Shown here: positions 8,499 through 15,655 of the stretch, piece by piece | How the letters are laid out: each line of letters begins with the position of its first letter | Numbering within the stretch: the stretch's first letter is position 1 | From: a virus | DNA: 21,365 bases | Virus record (IMG/VR): IMGVR_UViG_3300030107_001583 | Location: 1-21,365 of that record | Direction: 5' to 3' (one strand) | Position numbers and translations under genes: made by a program | Notes under the pieces: generated by a model | What the model saw: only the letters and a program-made list of their open reading frames with translations | Told to the model about the DNA's origin: nothing | Database searches by the model: none

Positions 8499-9336
8499 TG
8501 TCAAAGTCACCTGCTAGGTTATCATCCTCTGCAGGAGAATTTAACTTAGTTGTTTCTCTGTATTGCTCCATAATGTTTTCGTTATGAGCCTTTACAGTTT
8601 CGGCATACTTTTTCATCAACGCCTTATCATCTTCAGTTATTTCACACTCAGAAGAAAAAGTTGGCACAGGAACAAAATAGTTAAGTGAACCTTTCTTCTG
8701 TCTATTTGTTGTTAACTTAATCCAAACTTTTTGCATAATCTTTTTTTGTTTGGTTAGGCTATTTATAAAATTACTCATAGGTAAAAACCCCGAACGTTTA
8801 AAGTATGCAACGACTGGGTGGCTATCTAGTGTAACTTCTTCACCATTACCTTTTTTAAAAGAGCCACTTACCATTCCGTAAAGAACTTGATTGCAAGTCG
8901 CAGACCTTGACCTCAATCTTATCGGGTCATCCTCTTGGAGTTGCTCTTCTTCAGTGGCGGTTAATCTACCACATTTAGTTCCGCCTTCTGTGTCAGGAAA
9001 ATCCCCCGCCAATGTGGGTTTCTGCACAGACCTACACGAAAAAGTGTTCTCATTGGGGTCAAATAAACTCCATTGAAAAGTGCGTAAGATTGGTCTAAAA
9101 AGCACTTCTTTAGAATATAAGTATTCACCACTTACAAATACTTTCCAGTCTCCTCTTTTGAGAGTAGAACCATCTTCTGTCTCAGCATCGTAGTTAATAC
9201 TTATTCGTGATAACCCTTCACTTTTACCTGAAGAACCTTGTCCAGTAACTTCCATTAAAGTTTGGGTATCATCTGCACTGAAAGCATCAACAATTTGATT
9301 CATTTCAGTATCTATAGTTTGTAAATTATTATCCAT
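8482..9336 (-). CDS. Possible single-stranded DNA-binding protein
   Basis: A 284-residue protein with a soluble, beta-rich middle (for example GDWKVFVSGEYLYS, VWIKLTTN) and a strongly acidic C-terminal tail (AEDDNLAGDFDNVANA). Such tails are typical of phage ssDNA-binding proteins, where they contact polymerase and helicase. Five cysteines are scattered, with no clear zinc-finger spacing. I do not recognise the sequence family. The assignment rests on the tail and on the place between DNA polymerase and exonuclease, where no other binding-protein gene is found. The ATG at 9336 has AAAGGA with about 8 bases of spacing. It follows the polymerase gene by 44 bases, the largest gap between genes inside the operon. 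A recombination mediator is another possibility. Confidence 0.5.
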   Translation of the reverse strand: MDNNLQTIDTEMNQIVDAFSADDTQTLMEVTGQGSSGKSEGLSRISINYDAETEDGSTLKRGDWKVFVSGEYLYSKEVLFRPILRTFQWSLFDPNENTFSCRSVQKPTLAGDFPDTEGGTKCGRLTATEEEQLQEDDPIRLRSRSATCNQVLYGMVSGSFKKGNGEEVTLDSHPVVAYFKRSGFLPMSNFINSLTKQKKIMQKVWIKLTTNRQKKGSLNYFVPVPTFSSECEITEDDKALMKKYAETVKAHNENIMEQYRETTKLNSPAEDDNLAGDFDNVANA

Positions 9337-9380
9337 ATTTTATTCCTTTTCTAGATAATTAAGGTTTATGTAATTTGAGA

Positions 9381-10904
9381 CTACAAATTAACTTCACATA
9401 AGTCAAGCCAATTTTTACCTACTTTTAATTCTATGCCAACTGGCATGTCATACTCGACTCCATACCTGTGTTTTGTCTCACTAGGTAAACATAGCATGGA
9501 GTCTTTAAGTATCTGAATACATTGATTTTTTTCGTCTGGATGAACATCAATCACAATCGAGTCGTGGACTGTGTTACAAATTACTGATTTCATATTTCTC
9601 ATTGCCTTGTCCAATTTTACCAGTGCAATGGGTAATAAATCAGCAGTTGCAAAACCTTGAACGGGGTAATTACATATAGCCGTTCTATTTGTTGCAGACC
9701 CCCACTCTGTCCATCTAGCATCAGGGAAAGCATACTCTCTTCCAGATGGTAATTTAATTACTTTATTTGTTACTGCTTGTTTCTCAAGTTCTTTGTGCCA
9801 CTCGGTAACTTGCTCATACTTTTCTTTAAATCTTTGATAATATTGTTGCTGACTACGTGTGCCACTTACCCCGCCATAAAGAGGTTTAAATGTATGTGCC
9901 TTTGCTTCTTGTCTGCTACACCCTATAACAGATGCAGTGTAGTTATGCACATCTGTTCCTTCAAGAACATCTTTGTAAACTTGAGAATCCCTTGCAAGAA
10001 AACCCGCCACCCTAAACTCTAACTGAGAGTAATCTCCCTCAAGTATAAAACCACCATCAAATCTACTTTCAACAACTTTACGTATAGCAAATGTTGAACC
10101 TCGTGGCATGTTTTGAAAGTTTGGATTACGACTAGATAGGCGACCAGTAGCCGTAACACATTGCATAAACTCTGGATGAATAAAATTATCATCATCCACA
10201 TTATTTTTCATACCCTCAACAAAAGTTGAAAGGTATGTCCGCAACGCATTGTATCTGGAGTATGCCGAACAAAACTCACGAGCATCACCTTCTAGTTCAG
10301 ATAACCTATCTTCAAGAGTTGTCTTATCTGTTTTAAAACCTGCCGCTGCCGTATCTCTAATTGTGCGGGGTATTAGTTTAAATCCTGCAACTTCACCAGT
10401 AGATGTATACACCACACCTTTACCCATGCAAGTTTTACAAATTCTTTTTGCTTTACCAAGTGAACCATCTTTTCTAGGTAGTCTAACTCTTCCTGTTCCA
10501 CCACAATTTTTACACTGGTTACCAATTGTTTTGTATACTATATCAGTCATCCTACGAACGTGTCTAACAAAGTCAGTGTGTTTCATACGAGTTCGCATTT
10601 TTGGTTTTATTGTATTACCACGCATTTCATGTCCAAGATTAAATGTAAGTGACCAAAGATTTTTATCTCTTACTTTACGTGAATACAAAAGAACACTTTT
10701 ATCATCTGGACTAGCTAGATTAATAGGTGTATCACCCATAGCTTTTTTTGCCAGTTCCCTTAACTTGTTTTCTAGTGTATTCATTTCGTTTTCATATTCT
10801 TTTTCAATTTCTTTTAATGTATCAAGATTAATTTTTAATCCGTTGTGTTCTATCCTAGATAGTGTATCAGTCATTTGAAATGATAATTTAAGAGTTTCTT
10901 TCAT
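9381..10904 (-). CDS. Family A DNA polymerase, polymerase domain with DnaJ-like zinc insert
   Basis: A 507-residue replicative polymerase lacking its own exonuclease domain, which is the gene just upstream. Motif A is DYSQLEF (catalytic Asp291). Motif B has Arg331, Lys335, Phe339 and Tyr343 with the exact Pol I spacing, so the residue equivalent to E. coli Phe762 is Phe. Motif C reads HDS (447-449) where HDE is usual. TATGRLSS and PNFQNMP precede motif A. Residues 131-163 hold two CxxCxGxG units (Cys131, 134, 156, 159), like the DnaJ zinc domain, placed in the thumb between the INLASP helix and the TDKTTLED segment. The ATG at 10904 has GAGG 6 bases upstream; a TTG at 10916 is possible. It overlaps the exonuclease gene by 17 bases. 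Confidence 0.95.
   Translation of the reverse strand: MKETLKLSFQMTDTLSRIEHNGLKINLDTLKEIEKEYENEMNTLENKLRELAKKAMGDTPINLASPDDKSVLLYSRKVRDKNLWSLTFNLGHEMRGNTIKPKMRTRMKHTDFVRHVRRMTDIVYKTIGNQCKNCGGTGRVRLPRKDGSLGKAKRICKTCMGKGVVYTSTGEVAGFKLIPRTIRDTAAAGFKTDKTTLEDRLSELEGDAREFCSAYSRYNALRTYLSTFVEGMKNNVDDDNFIHPEFMQCVTATGRLSSRNPNFQNMPRGSTFAIRKVVESRFDGGFILEGDYSQLEFRVAGFLARDSQVYKDVLEGTDVHNYTASVIGCSRQEAKAHTFKPLYGGVSGTRSQQQYYQRFKEKYEQVTEWHKELEKQAVTNKVIKLPSGREYAFPDARWTEWGSATNRTAICNYPVQGFATADLLPIALVKLDKAMRNMKSVICNTVHDSIVIDVHPDEKNQCIQILKDSMLCLPSETKHRYGVEYDMPVGIELKVGKNWLDLCEVNL
10416..10514 (-). other. DnaJ-like zinc-binding module inside DNA polymerase
   Basis: These bases encode CKNCGGTG and CKTCMGKG, separated by a short basic loop. 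Each has the CxxCxGxG form of the DnaJ cysteine-rich domain; two units would bind one zinc ion. DnaJ itself has four such units, so this is half a domain. I recall that a partial DnaJ central domain was described for the polymerase of SAR116 phage HMO-2011. T7 polymerase also has a thumb insertion, which binds host thioredoxin. By analogy a clamp, processivity or partner-binding role is possible. Confidence 0.8.
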
Positions 10905-11451
10905 ACAATTCCTCAAAAGTTAAACCTAAAGATTCTAATTGTTTTACTGCAACCTGCTCTGTTGCAATCACATCCGCCTTACCATACTCCTCTACAATCT
11001 CAGCAGGGATTTCATAAAACGTTTTACCATCTTTGAGATACGGTGCAACCAAGTCTGTTTCTTTTTGGGTAACGTTATAGCGTTTTGCAAGAGCATCAAG
11101 TGCCAAAGACCAACGCCTTCCTTTCGCTTTGATGTATTCCGCAACCATCGTATCATAAATCTCTCCCTCATAAACAAACCCACATGAACGCAACCAAGTT
11201 ATGTCAAATTTTATATTTTGTCCAACAAGCACATCAGTATTGTCAAGGTCTTTTTGTATACGTTCGACTGTTGTTGACTCATACCAGTTCTTTTTATCTT
11301 TGTGATAGAAAAATTCGTAGTTAACATTTTCGTTTAAAAGCCACTTCCAACCAACTGATACCAAACGGTTATTAAAGTAAGGCAGAGCAGTTGTGCCACC
11401 CGATAATTTTTCTTTGTGTGTTGTTTCAACGTCTAGGGTAAGAATCTTCAT
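10888..11451 (-). CDS. 3'-5' exonuclease (proofreading half of DNA polymerase)
   Basis: A 187-residue DnaQ-like exonuclease of the DEDDy type. Asp7 and Glu9 lie in LTLDVETT, Asp83 in GQNIKFDITW, and the last Asp in YGKADVIAT with the Tyr four residues before it. It matches the proofreading domain that is normally the N-terminal part of phage family A polymerases, and ends (LGLTFEELYERN) just where that domain would join the polymerase domain. The next gene supplies the polymerase domain, with its own ribosome binding site and ATG 17 bases inside this one. The ATG at 11451 has GGAG about 10 bases upstream. The product likely works in complex with the separate polymerase. Confidence 0.92.
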   Translation of the reverse strand: MKILTLDVETTHKEKLSGGTTALPYFNNRLVSVGWKWLLNENVNYEFFYHKDKKNWYESTTVERIQKDLDNTDVLVGQNIKFDITWLRSCGFVYEGEIYDTMVAEYIKAKGRRWSLALDALAKRYNVTQKETDLVAPYLKDGKTFYEIPAEIVEEYGKADVIATEQVAVKQLESLGLTFEELYERNS

Positions 11452-11572
11452 TTCTTAACTTCTCCATTGAACATTTAAAACAACACAATTTTTTTTCAAT
11501 CCAAAACATTTTTGTGAAAATAAATTTCTGCCAACATACTTCACATTTTTCTTCGTGTTCATATTTATACAT
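11426..11572 (-). CDS. 48-residue zinc-ribbon-like protein
   Basis: A short gene filling the gap between helicase and exonuclease. The ATG at 11572 shares its A with the helicase stop (TAATG), and AGAGGAG lies about 10 bases upstream, in the end of the helicase gene. The 48-residue product has KCEVCWQKF and KLCCFKCSME, that is CxxC, 16 residues, CxxC, which could bind one zinc ion. It is Lys/Glu-rich otherwise and ends in SYPRR. Its end overlaps the exonuclease start by 26 bases. The gap has no other explanation, and the tight coupling on both sides supports a real gene. Function is unknown. A small adaptor of helicase and polymerase, or a regulator, is possible. Confidence 0.72.
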   Translation of the reverse strand: MYKYEHEEKCEVCWQKFIFTKMFWIEKKLCCFKCSMEKLRNEDSYPRR

Positions 11573-12798
11573 TAATAATACACTCCTCTTTGAACATCTA
11601 TTTGAACATTAATCATTCCATGCCATCCATTTATTTTATTTTTTGAAATACAAATGTGTCGCACAATATTGTCAACTTCACTAGAACCTGTCTTACCTAT
11701 ACCAACTATAATGTCAGCTTCTCCCGCCTTACCTGTCTTAGAATTGTCAAGCATAGAGTAGTCAATAAACTGTCTGTCGTGAGCATCATAACTTGCTTGA
11801 CTAACTGCCCAAACTAAACATTCATTTCGTTTAGCTATCTCTCTTGCCATTACATAAGTTTCCTTCAATCGTTCATCACCACGATTATACTCACCTTTAA
11901 TTCTAAACTTGTCAAGTTGGTCACAAAACATTATGTCGGGTTTATTTAATTTAGCATACTCATCAACTTCCTCAATCGAAGTTCCAACTGAATCCATAAT
12001 CATTAAGTAGGGTTCTATTTCTTTTTTGTATCTATCTAATAAATCAAATCTTTTTTCTATCATGTCATCTTTTGTCAACTCAAAATAAGACTGTATAATC
12101 CTCAACTTAATTCGTGTTGCAGGTTCTTCGTTTGCCCAGTATACAATTTGAAAACCTTGCTTTATATATGATGCGGCCAGAAAACAACAAAAGGTAGTTT
12201 TGCCCACTTCAGGTCTTGCAAATATAATTCCCAAGTTACCCTTATCCAAACCTTTAACGTGTTCGTTAATCAAATGAAACTTAAATGGGAAGTCATTATC
12301 TCCTGCTTCTTCTGTCAGCAACTCATCTAGGTTTTTATCTACAATGGTATAGGTTGTTTTGTCACTTATCCTACCATCCTCAACAACTTCAATAAGTTTC
12401 TTTAACTCTCCAAACTCTTCACTTTCTCCCGTAAAAATGTCAAGTGCTTTCTCCCCTATCTGTCTAGCTCTGTCACGCAACCATAGATTATTTACCAAGT
12501 CTGTGTGAACATCGTCAACAGACTCAGCAGGAATTAACTCAGCTATTATCTCTTGTATTCGTGTTCTACTTGAGCTAGGCATAGCGGGATTTCTGTCATT
12601 AAAAATACCCGACAGTTCTGAAACGGATAATGTTCTTTCGTATTTTGTGTGGGAATAAACTAGAGTGTCATAAATGTCACGTAGTTCACTATCAAACATT
12701 TCTCTGTCAATTTTATTTTTGACTTGAGAAAAGAAATCAATGTTCAGACAATATCCTAAAACTTGTCGGTCAATTGATATACCGTTTGATAAGCTCAT
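11572..12798 (-). CDS. Replicative DNA helicase, DnaB/gp4-like (SF4)
   Basis: A 408-residue RecA-fold hexameric helicase. Residues 1-110 resemble the DnaB N-terminal domain, including DRQVLGYCL at the start. The motor has Walker A ARPEVGKTT at 194-202 (Lys200, first Gly replaced by Ala), the NEEP segment with catalytic Glu224, Walker B PDIMFCDQLD with Asp293, and the sensor-like WAVSQASYDAHD (329-340). It unwinds DNA ahead of the polymerase 5'-3' on the lagging strand. In T7 the primase is fused to the helicase; here it is a separate gene overlapping by 29 bases. The ATG at 12798 follows an AAAGGGGAAAGAG ribosome binding site. Confidence 0.93.
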   Translation of the reverse strand: MSLSNGISIDRQVLGYCLNIDFFSQVKNKIDREMFDSELRDIYDTLVYSHTKYERTLSVSELSGIFNDRNPAMPSSSRTRIQEIIAELIPAESVDDVHTDLVNNLWLRDRARQIGEKALDIFTGESEEFGELKKLIEVVEDGRISDKTTYTIVDKNLDELLTEEAGDNDFPFKFHLINEHVKGLDKGNLGIIFARPEVGKTTFCCFLAASYIKQGFQIVYWANEEPATRIKLRIIQSYFELTKDDMIEKRFDLLDRYKKEIEPYLMIMDSVGTSIEEVDEYAKLNKPDIMFCDQLDKFRIKGEYNRGDERLKETYVMAREIAKRNECLVWAVSQASYDAHDRQFIDYSMLDNSKTGKAGEADIIVGIGKTGSSEVDNIVRHICISKNKINGWHGMINVQIDVQRGVYY

Positions 12799-13561
12799 CT
12801 CTTTCCCCTTTATTCATATCTTTTAAATCTTTGTTCAAAACAATCAACTTTGTTGGAACGTAGTTCCGTAATTTTCTTACCATCAATATTGCCTTACTTG
12901 TTGCATCTTTGTCAAGTGCTACATAAACTTTTTTAAATTGTTTAAGAACCTCAAGGTGTTCATCTAATAGAGATGTTCCCATTAAGCTTATTCCGTATGC
13001 AAGGTGACTAACACTGCAAGCACTAGGACAATCTTCGACAATAATTCCACAAAGTCCGTTTCCACATAAAAAAGGATTTCTGCTATTTCCATATCTTCTC
13101 CATTTTGGTTTTCTATTTGATAGACTTCTACCAGTAGCATCTACCACTCTTCCATTATTAATACTTCTTACAAGAAACACTACTCTATCCTGTTGGAAGT
13201 CATATCTTATATCGGCTAATCCAGACTGATAAGCATCAAATGAACCTACCTTACGCACATACTCTTTTGCTGATTCATTTCTTGACAACAAAACAAATGT
13301 ATCGGGTATAACAAACTCTTCTGTCTGTTCTTCTTTTTTACCTGCTCGTTTCTTAAATGCAACCTTAGAATTTTCTTTTGTCAGTTGCATACCTGTTGAA
13401 CCTTTAGTATCACAGTCCGCATGAAAACAATTCCAAAGTCTTTCAAACCCAGTATCGACTACACTAAAGGTATTGACCCTATCGCATATAGGACAATCCC
13501 CACGATAACGCCCGTAAGGAACAATGTGTAAATTTCCCACATAATTTCTTATCCAATTCAT
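12770..13561 (-). CDS. DNA primase, zinc-binding and TOPRIM domains
   Basis: A 263-residue primase that makes RNA primers for lagging-strand synthesis. An N-terminal zinc-binding site is formed by Cys23 and Cys26 (CPICD) with Cys45, His47 and Cys50 in WNCFHADC. A middle segment contains GRVVDATGRS, common in phage primases. The TOPRIM core shows Glu176 in IIVEDCPSA and Asp217-x-Asp219 in YVALDKDAT. The protein is short next to bacterial DnaG and has no helicase part. It is the first gene of the leftward operon. The ATG at 13561 follows AAGGGGAAA, and the divergent promoter region lies upstream. Confidence 0.9.
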   Translation of the reverse strand: MNWIRNYVGNLHIVPYGRYRGDCPICDRVNTFSVVDTGFERLWNCFHADCDTKGSTGMQLTKENSKVAFKKRAGKKEEQTEEFVIPDTFVLLSRNESAKEYVRKVGSFDAYQSGLADIRYDFQQDRVVFLVRSINNGRVVDATGRSLSNRKPKWRRYGNSRNPFLCGNGLCGIIVEDCPSACSVSHLAYGISLMGTSLLDEHLEVLKQFKKVYVALDKDATSKAILMVRKLRNYVPTKLIVLNKDLKDMNKGERDELIKRYIN

Positions 13562-13591
13562 TTAGAAATTTCCCCTTCCATACTTGTCAGC

Positions 13592-13620
13592 ATATAATCA
13601 CGGGCAAATTTTATTGTCAA
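13592..13620 (-). promoter_or_regulatory. Candidate promoter of the leftward replication operon
   Basis: On the minus strand TTGACA (13620-13615) is a perfect sigma70 -35 box. The -10 element is weak: TTATAT at 17-base spacing or GATTAT at 15 bases. It points at the primase gene, 31 bases further on, and is the only evident promoter for the 10 kb operon. The spacing fits the host's housekeeping polymerase, and no phage RNA polymerase gene is seen in the window. Confidence 0.5.
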
Positions 13621-13642
13621 CAAAAAAAATAAAATAAATAAT

Positions 13643-13671
13643 TTGACACAATTTTACATCTGTGATATTCA
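13643..13671 (+). promoter_or_regulatory. Candidate sigma70-type promoter of the rightward genes
   Basis: TTGACA at 13643-13648, a 17-base spacer and TATTCA at 13666-13671. It faces away from the leftward promoter, with the two -35 boxes 22 bases apart as an inverted TGTCAA/TTGACA pair across an A-rich stretch. The expected start of transcription is near 13678, about 20 bases before the ribbon-helix-helix gene. Confidence 0.55.
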
Positions 13672-13700
13672 TGTGCTAACCCGTTGGGAGATACACCATT

Positions 13701-13892
13701 ATGACTAGACCAAACAAGATACTTAGCAAAACAATGACATACAATTTAACAATAGAAAAAAAAGATTATGAAGAGTTGAGAAAATTCTCGACATCAGAAT
13801 CAGATAAGTTTAATATGCAAGTAAGTATTGCGGACTTGATACGCACATCTGTTAAATTATATTTAGATGATTTACGAACACCAGAAAAATGA
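13701..13892 (+). CDS. Ribbon-helix-helix-type transcriptional regulator
   Basis: A 63-residue protein with the layout of an Arc/MetJ-type DNA-binding dimer. A strand around TYNLTIEK is followed by a helix (KDYEELRKFS), a turn and a second helix (IADLIRTSVKLYLDDL). The ATG at 13701 has GGGAG 10 bases upstream. It is the first gene to the right of the divergent promoters, the usual place of an autoregulating repressor that would also control the leftward operon. That role is inference. It overlaps the next gene by ATGA, so it is co-translated with the oxygenase. Confidence 0.62.
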   Translation: MTRPNKILSKTMTYNLTIEKKDYEELRKFSTSESDKFNMQVSIADLIRTSVKLYLDDLRTPEK

Positions 13893-14410
13893 TTATATCT
13901 GAACTTACTTTTTGTGAAAAACACCCTATCGCAACCATTGATTATAGTGATGAATTTAAATTATTACAAAATGACATAATTGAAGCTATTCTACAACAGG
14001 GAGATTGTCAAAAACGAAAGTCTAATGTTCAAGCAGATATGACAAGTTGGCACATGCACAAAACAAATAGTTCTTTTCAATGGATATGTGATAGAGCATT
14101 AAAGTCAGCACAAAGCATTACTCCTAATATTAAATTAAATATGTATGTTAGAGATTGTTGGGGGGCAGTATATAAAAAGGGAGACCACACAAATGAGCAT
14201 GACCATTTTCCTTCTTTATGGAGTTTTGTTTTTTATGTTGATTGTTGTGAAAAATGTTCACCTTTAGTTTTTCCAACGGCGAATAATTATAAGTTAATAC
14301 CAAAAGTAGGAAGTTTAACAATATTTCCTTCATTTGTTTTTCACTTAGTGCCTATTCAACAATGTGAACATAATAGAATAGTTGTTTCTGGTAATATAGA
14401 GTTTAAATAA
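13889..14410 (+). CDS. 2-oxoglutarate/Fe(II)-dependent oxygenase, type 1
   Basis: A 173-residue protein that looks like the putative 2OG-Fe(II) oxygenase family common in marine phages (TIGR02466/PF13759 type). Its double-stranded beta-helix shows NEHDHFPSLWSF with His104, Asp105 and His106 as proximal metal ligands, then PKVGSLTIFPS, the distal His152 in FVFHLVPI, and Arg163 in NRIVVSGNIEF as likely co-substrate ligand. These enzymes hydroxylate proteins, small molecules or nucleic acids, and the substrate of the phage members is not known to me. It starts with an ATGA overlap on the regulator gene and ends directly against the second oxygenase. Several cysteines (Cys119, Cys120, Cys123) lie close together. 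Confidence 0.72.
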   Translation: MIISELTFCEKHPIATIDYSDEFKLLQNDIIEAILQQGDCQKRKSNVQADMTSWHMHKTNSSFQWICDRALKSAQSITPNIKLNMYVRDCWGAVYKKGDHTNEHDHFPSLWSFVFYVDCCEKCSPLVFPTANNYKLIPKVGSLTIFPSFVFHLVPIQQCEHNRIVVSGNIEFK

Positions 14411-15001
14411 ATGAACATTAATTACAACGACCACATATTAGTTATTGATAACGCATTGCCAGATGATGTATGCGACAATGTTATAAAAGCAGTCGAATAT
14501 TCTAATAGGGCTAAACTAGATAGAACAGAAGAAAATAGCATTAAACGAAAAGACATACAATGGCAGGGTAATTCTATTTTAGATGGATTAATAGCAATAC
14601 AAAAAGATAACACCGATAAGTTTATAAAATGTTTAAATGACTCTTTGATGCAATATGGTTTTGTCAATGAAGTTGTCAGAAATTTTTATTTAGAAACGTC
14701 AGGTATATCGTTTTCAAGTTTTAAAGTTCAGTTAACACAAATTGGTGGAGGATTCCATAGTTGGCACTTTGAAGATTACATGAACAAGACAAGGTTTCTT
14801 GTTTGGTCACTTTTTTTAAATGATGTTGAAGAGGGTGGCGAATTAGAATTTTTACAATACCCTAGAAGAGTAAAAGCAAAGAAAGGGTCAATGTGTTTAT
14901 TCCCTTGCGGTTTTACTCACACACACAGAGGTAATCCACCTATCTCAAATGATAAATGGATTGCTACTGGTTGGTATGAATATTTCCCAAAGGAGAATTG
15001 A
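14411..15001 (+). CDS. 2-oxoglutarate/Fe(II)-dependent oxygenase, type 2
   Basis: A 196-residue protein of the prolyl-4-hydroxylase-like branch. The metal site is His119-x-Glu121 in SWHFED, preceded by the Gly-rich GGGFHS. LVWSLFLND and EEGGELEF follow, then GSMCLFPCGFTHTHRGNPP with the distal histidine (His170 or His172) and Lys182 in NDKWIATGWYEY as the probable 2-oxoglutarate contact. Such proteins are frequent auxiliary genes in marine phages. The ATG directly follows the TAA of the first oxygenase, so the two are co-translated. The two sequences are different subfamilies, not a recent duplication. Confidence 0.82.
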   Translation: MNINYNDHILVIDNALPDDVCDNVIKAVEYSNRAKLDRTEENSIKRKDIQWQGNSILDGLIAIQKDNTDKFIKCLNDSLMQYGFVNEVVRNFYLETSGISFSSFKVQLTQIGGGFHSWHFEDYMNKTRFLVWSLFLNDVEEGGELEFLQYPRRVKAKKGSMCLFPCGFTHTHRGNPPISNDKWIATGWYEYFPKEN

Positions 15002-15003
15002 TA

Positions 15004-15276
15004 ATGGAAGAAACACAAATAGAAATTGAACAACGACAAGACGGTAACTGGATAGTTTACGCAAAATTGTCAGCAGTAAGAATAGGATTACAAAACAAAG
15101 AATTTGTCAAAAATGGTAACAACAAAGATTATTTAAAATGGATAACTTGTTTTGTCGGCAAGACAGAAAAAGCGTGTATTGATTGGCAAGAAGATAATAA
15201 ACTTAAATTAGATAAGCTAGGTCAAAAATATTCTGTGAATGTCAAGCAGTATAAAGAAAGCACAACCCCCCACTAA
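15004..15276 (+). CDS. Hypothetical protein
   Basis: A 90-residue charged protein (MEETQIEIEQ at the start) with an early strand pair around NWIVYAKLSAVRIG and a Lys-rich second half. I do not recognise a family. The ATG at 15004 is supported by AGGAG about 8 bases upstream, which lies in the end of the oxygenase gene. A TTG at 14998 in the same frame is less likely. It closes the first rightward cluster; a new promoter follows. Confidence 0.6.
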   Translation: MEETQIEIEQRQDGNWIVYAKLSAVRIGLQNKEFVKNGNNKDYLKWITCFVGKTEKACIDWQEDNKLKLDKLGQKYSVNVKQYKESTTPH

Positions 15277-15292
15277 AAAAAATATTTTTTAT

Positions 15293-15319
15293 TTGACACC
15301 TTGTAATTACTTGTATAAC
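15293..15319 (+). promoter_or_regulatory. Candidate internal promoter
   Basis: TTGACA at 15293-15298, then TATAAC at 15314-15319 (15-base spacer) or TAACTT at 17 bases. It shares TTTGACAC with the rightward promoter at 13643 and lies in the 69-base gap between genes. It would drive the methyltransferase cluster. Confidence 0.5.
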
Positions 15320-15345
15320 TTACCCTGTAATGAAAGGGGGCAAGT

Positions 15346-15642
15346 ATGCCAGTAATTAGTCATGGGTGGGAAACAACACCCTTCTTTACTAATCAAAAAA
15401 GGATTTATTATAAAACCTTTGTTAAAAAATATAAACCACTAGAAGAATGGTTTTGGGTTAATGATGATAAATTTATAGAACAAATGAACAAACCAAATGG
15501 TGATAGAAATGTTTGGACTATCCACGATGAAGATGGTTATCGATACATTCAAAGTGGTTATCATCTGGTTAACAGAATTGATTTTTTTATAACAGAAAAT
15601 CAATGGGAAAAATACACACATATTCAAATACCATTTAATTAA
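15346..15642 (+). CDS. Hypothetical protein
   Basis: A 98-residue protein unusually rich in Trp, Tyr and Phe (for example EEWFWVNDD, GYRYIQSGYH). No known motif was found. It has GGGGG upstream of the ATG and sits about 25 bases after a candidate promoter. A purine-rich ribosome binding site separates it by 13 bases from the DNA methyltransferase gene. Confidence 0.6.
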   Translation: MPVISHGWETTPFFTNQKRIYYKTFVKKYKPLEEWFWVNDDKFIEQMNKPNGDRNVWTIHDEDGYRYIQSGYHLVNRIDFFITENQWEKYTHIQIPFN

Positions 15643-15655
15643 AAGGGGAAAAATA

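Noticed and set aside
10249-10878. A 209-residue open frame on the plus strand opposite the polymerase gene
   Set aside because: It is the mirror of a strongly supported coding region, has no ribosome binding site in keeping with the other genes, and reads as hydrophobic and Ser/Leu-rich, typical of antisense to coding DNA.
10888-10922. A programmed frameshift joining exonuclease and polymerase
   Set aside because: No convincing slippery heptamer or downstream structure was seen, and the polymerase has its own ATG and GAGG site. A separate start is simpler.
14411-15001. The two oxygenases as a recent tandem duplication
   Set aside because: Their metal-site contexts differ (EHDH versus WHFE) and the rest of the sequences do not align by eye.
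15272-15292. A terminator from the A-run/T-run palindrome before the 15293 promoter
   Set aside because: It has only A-T pairs and no GC stem, so it is more likely an AT-rich element upstream of the promoter.
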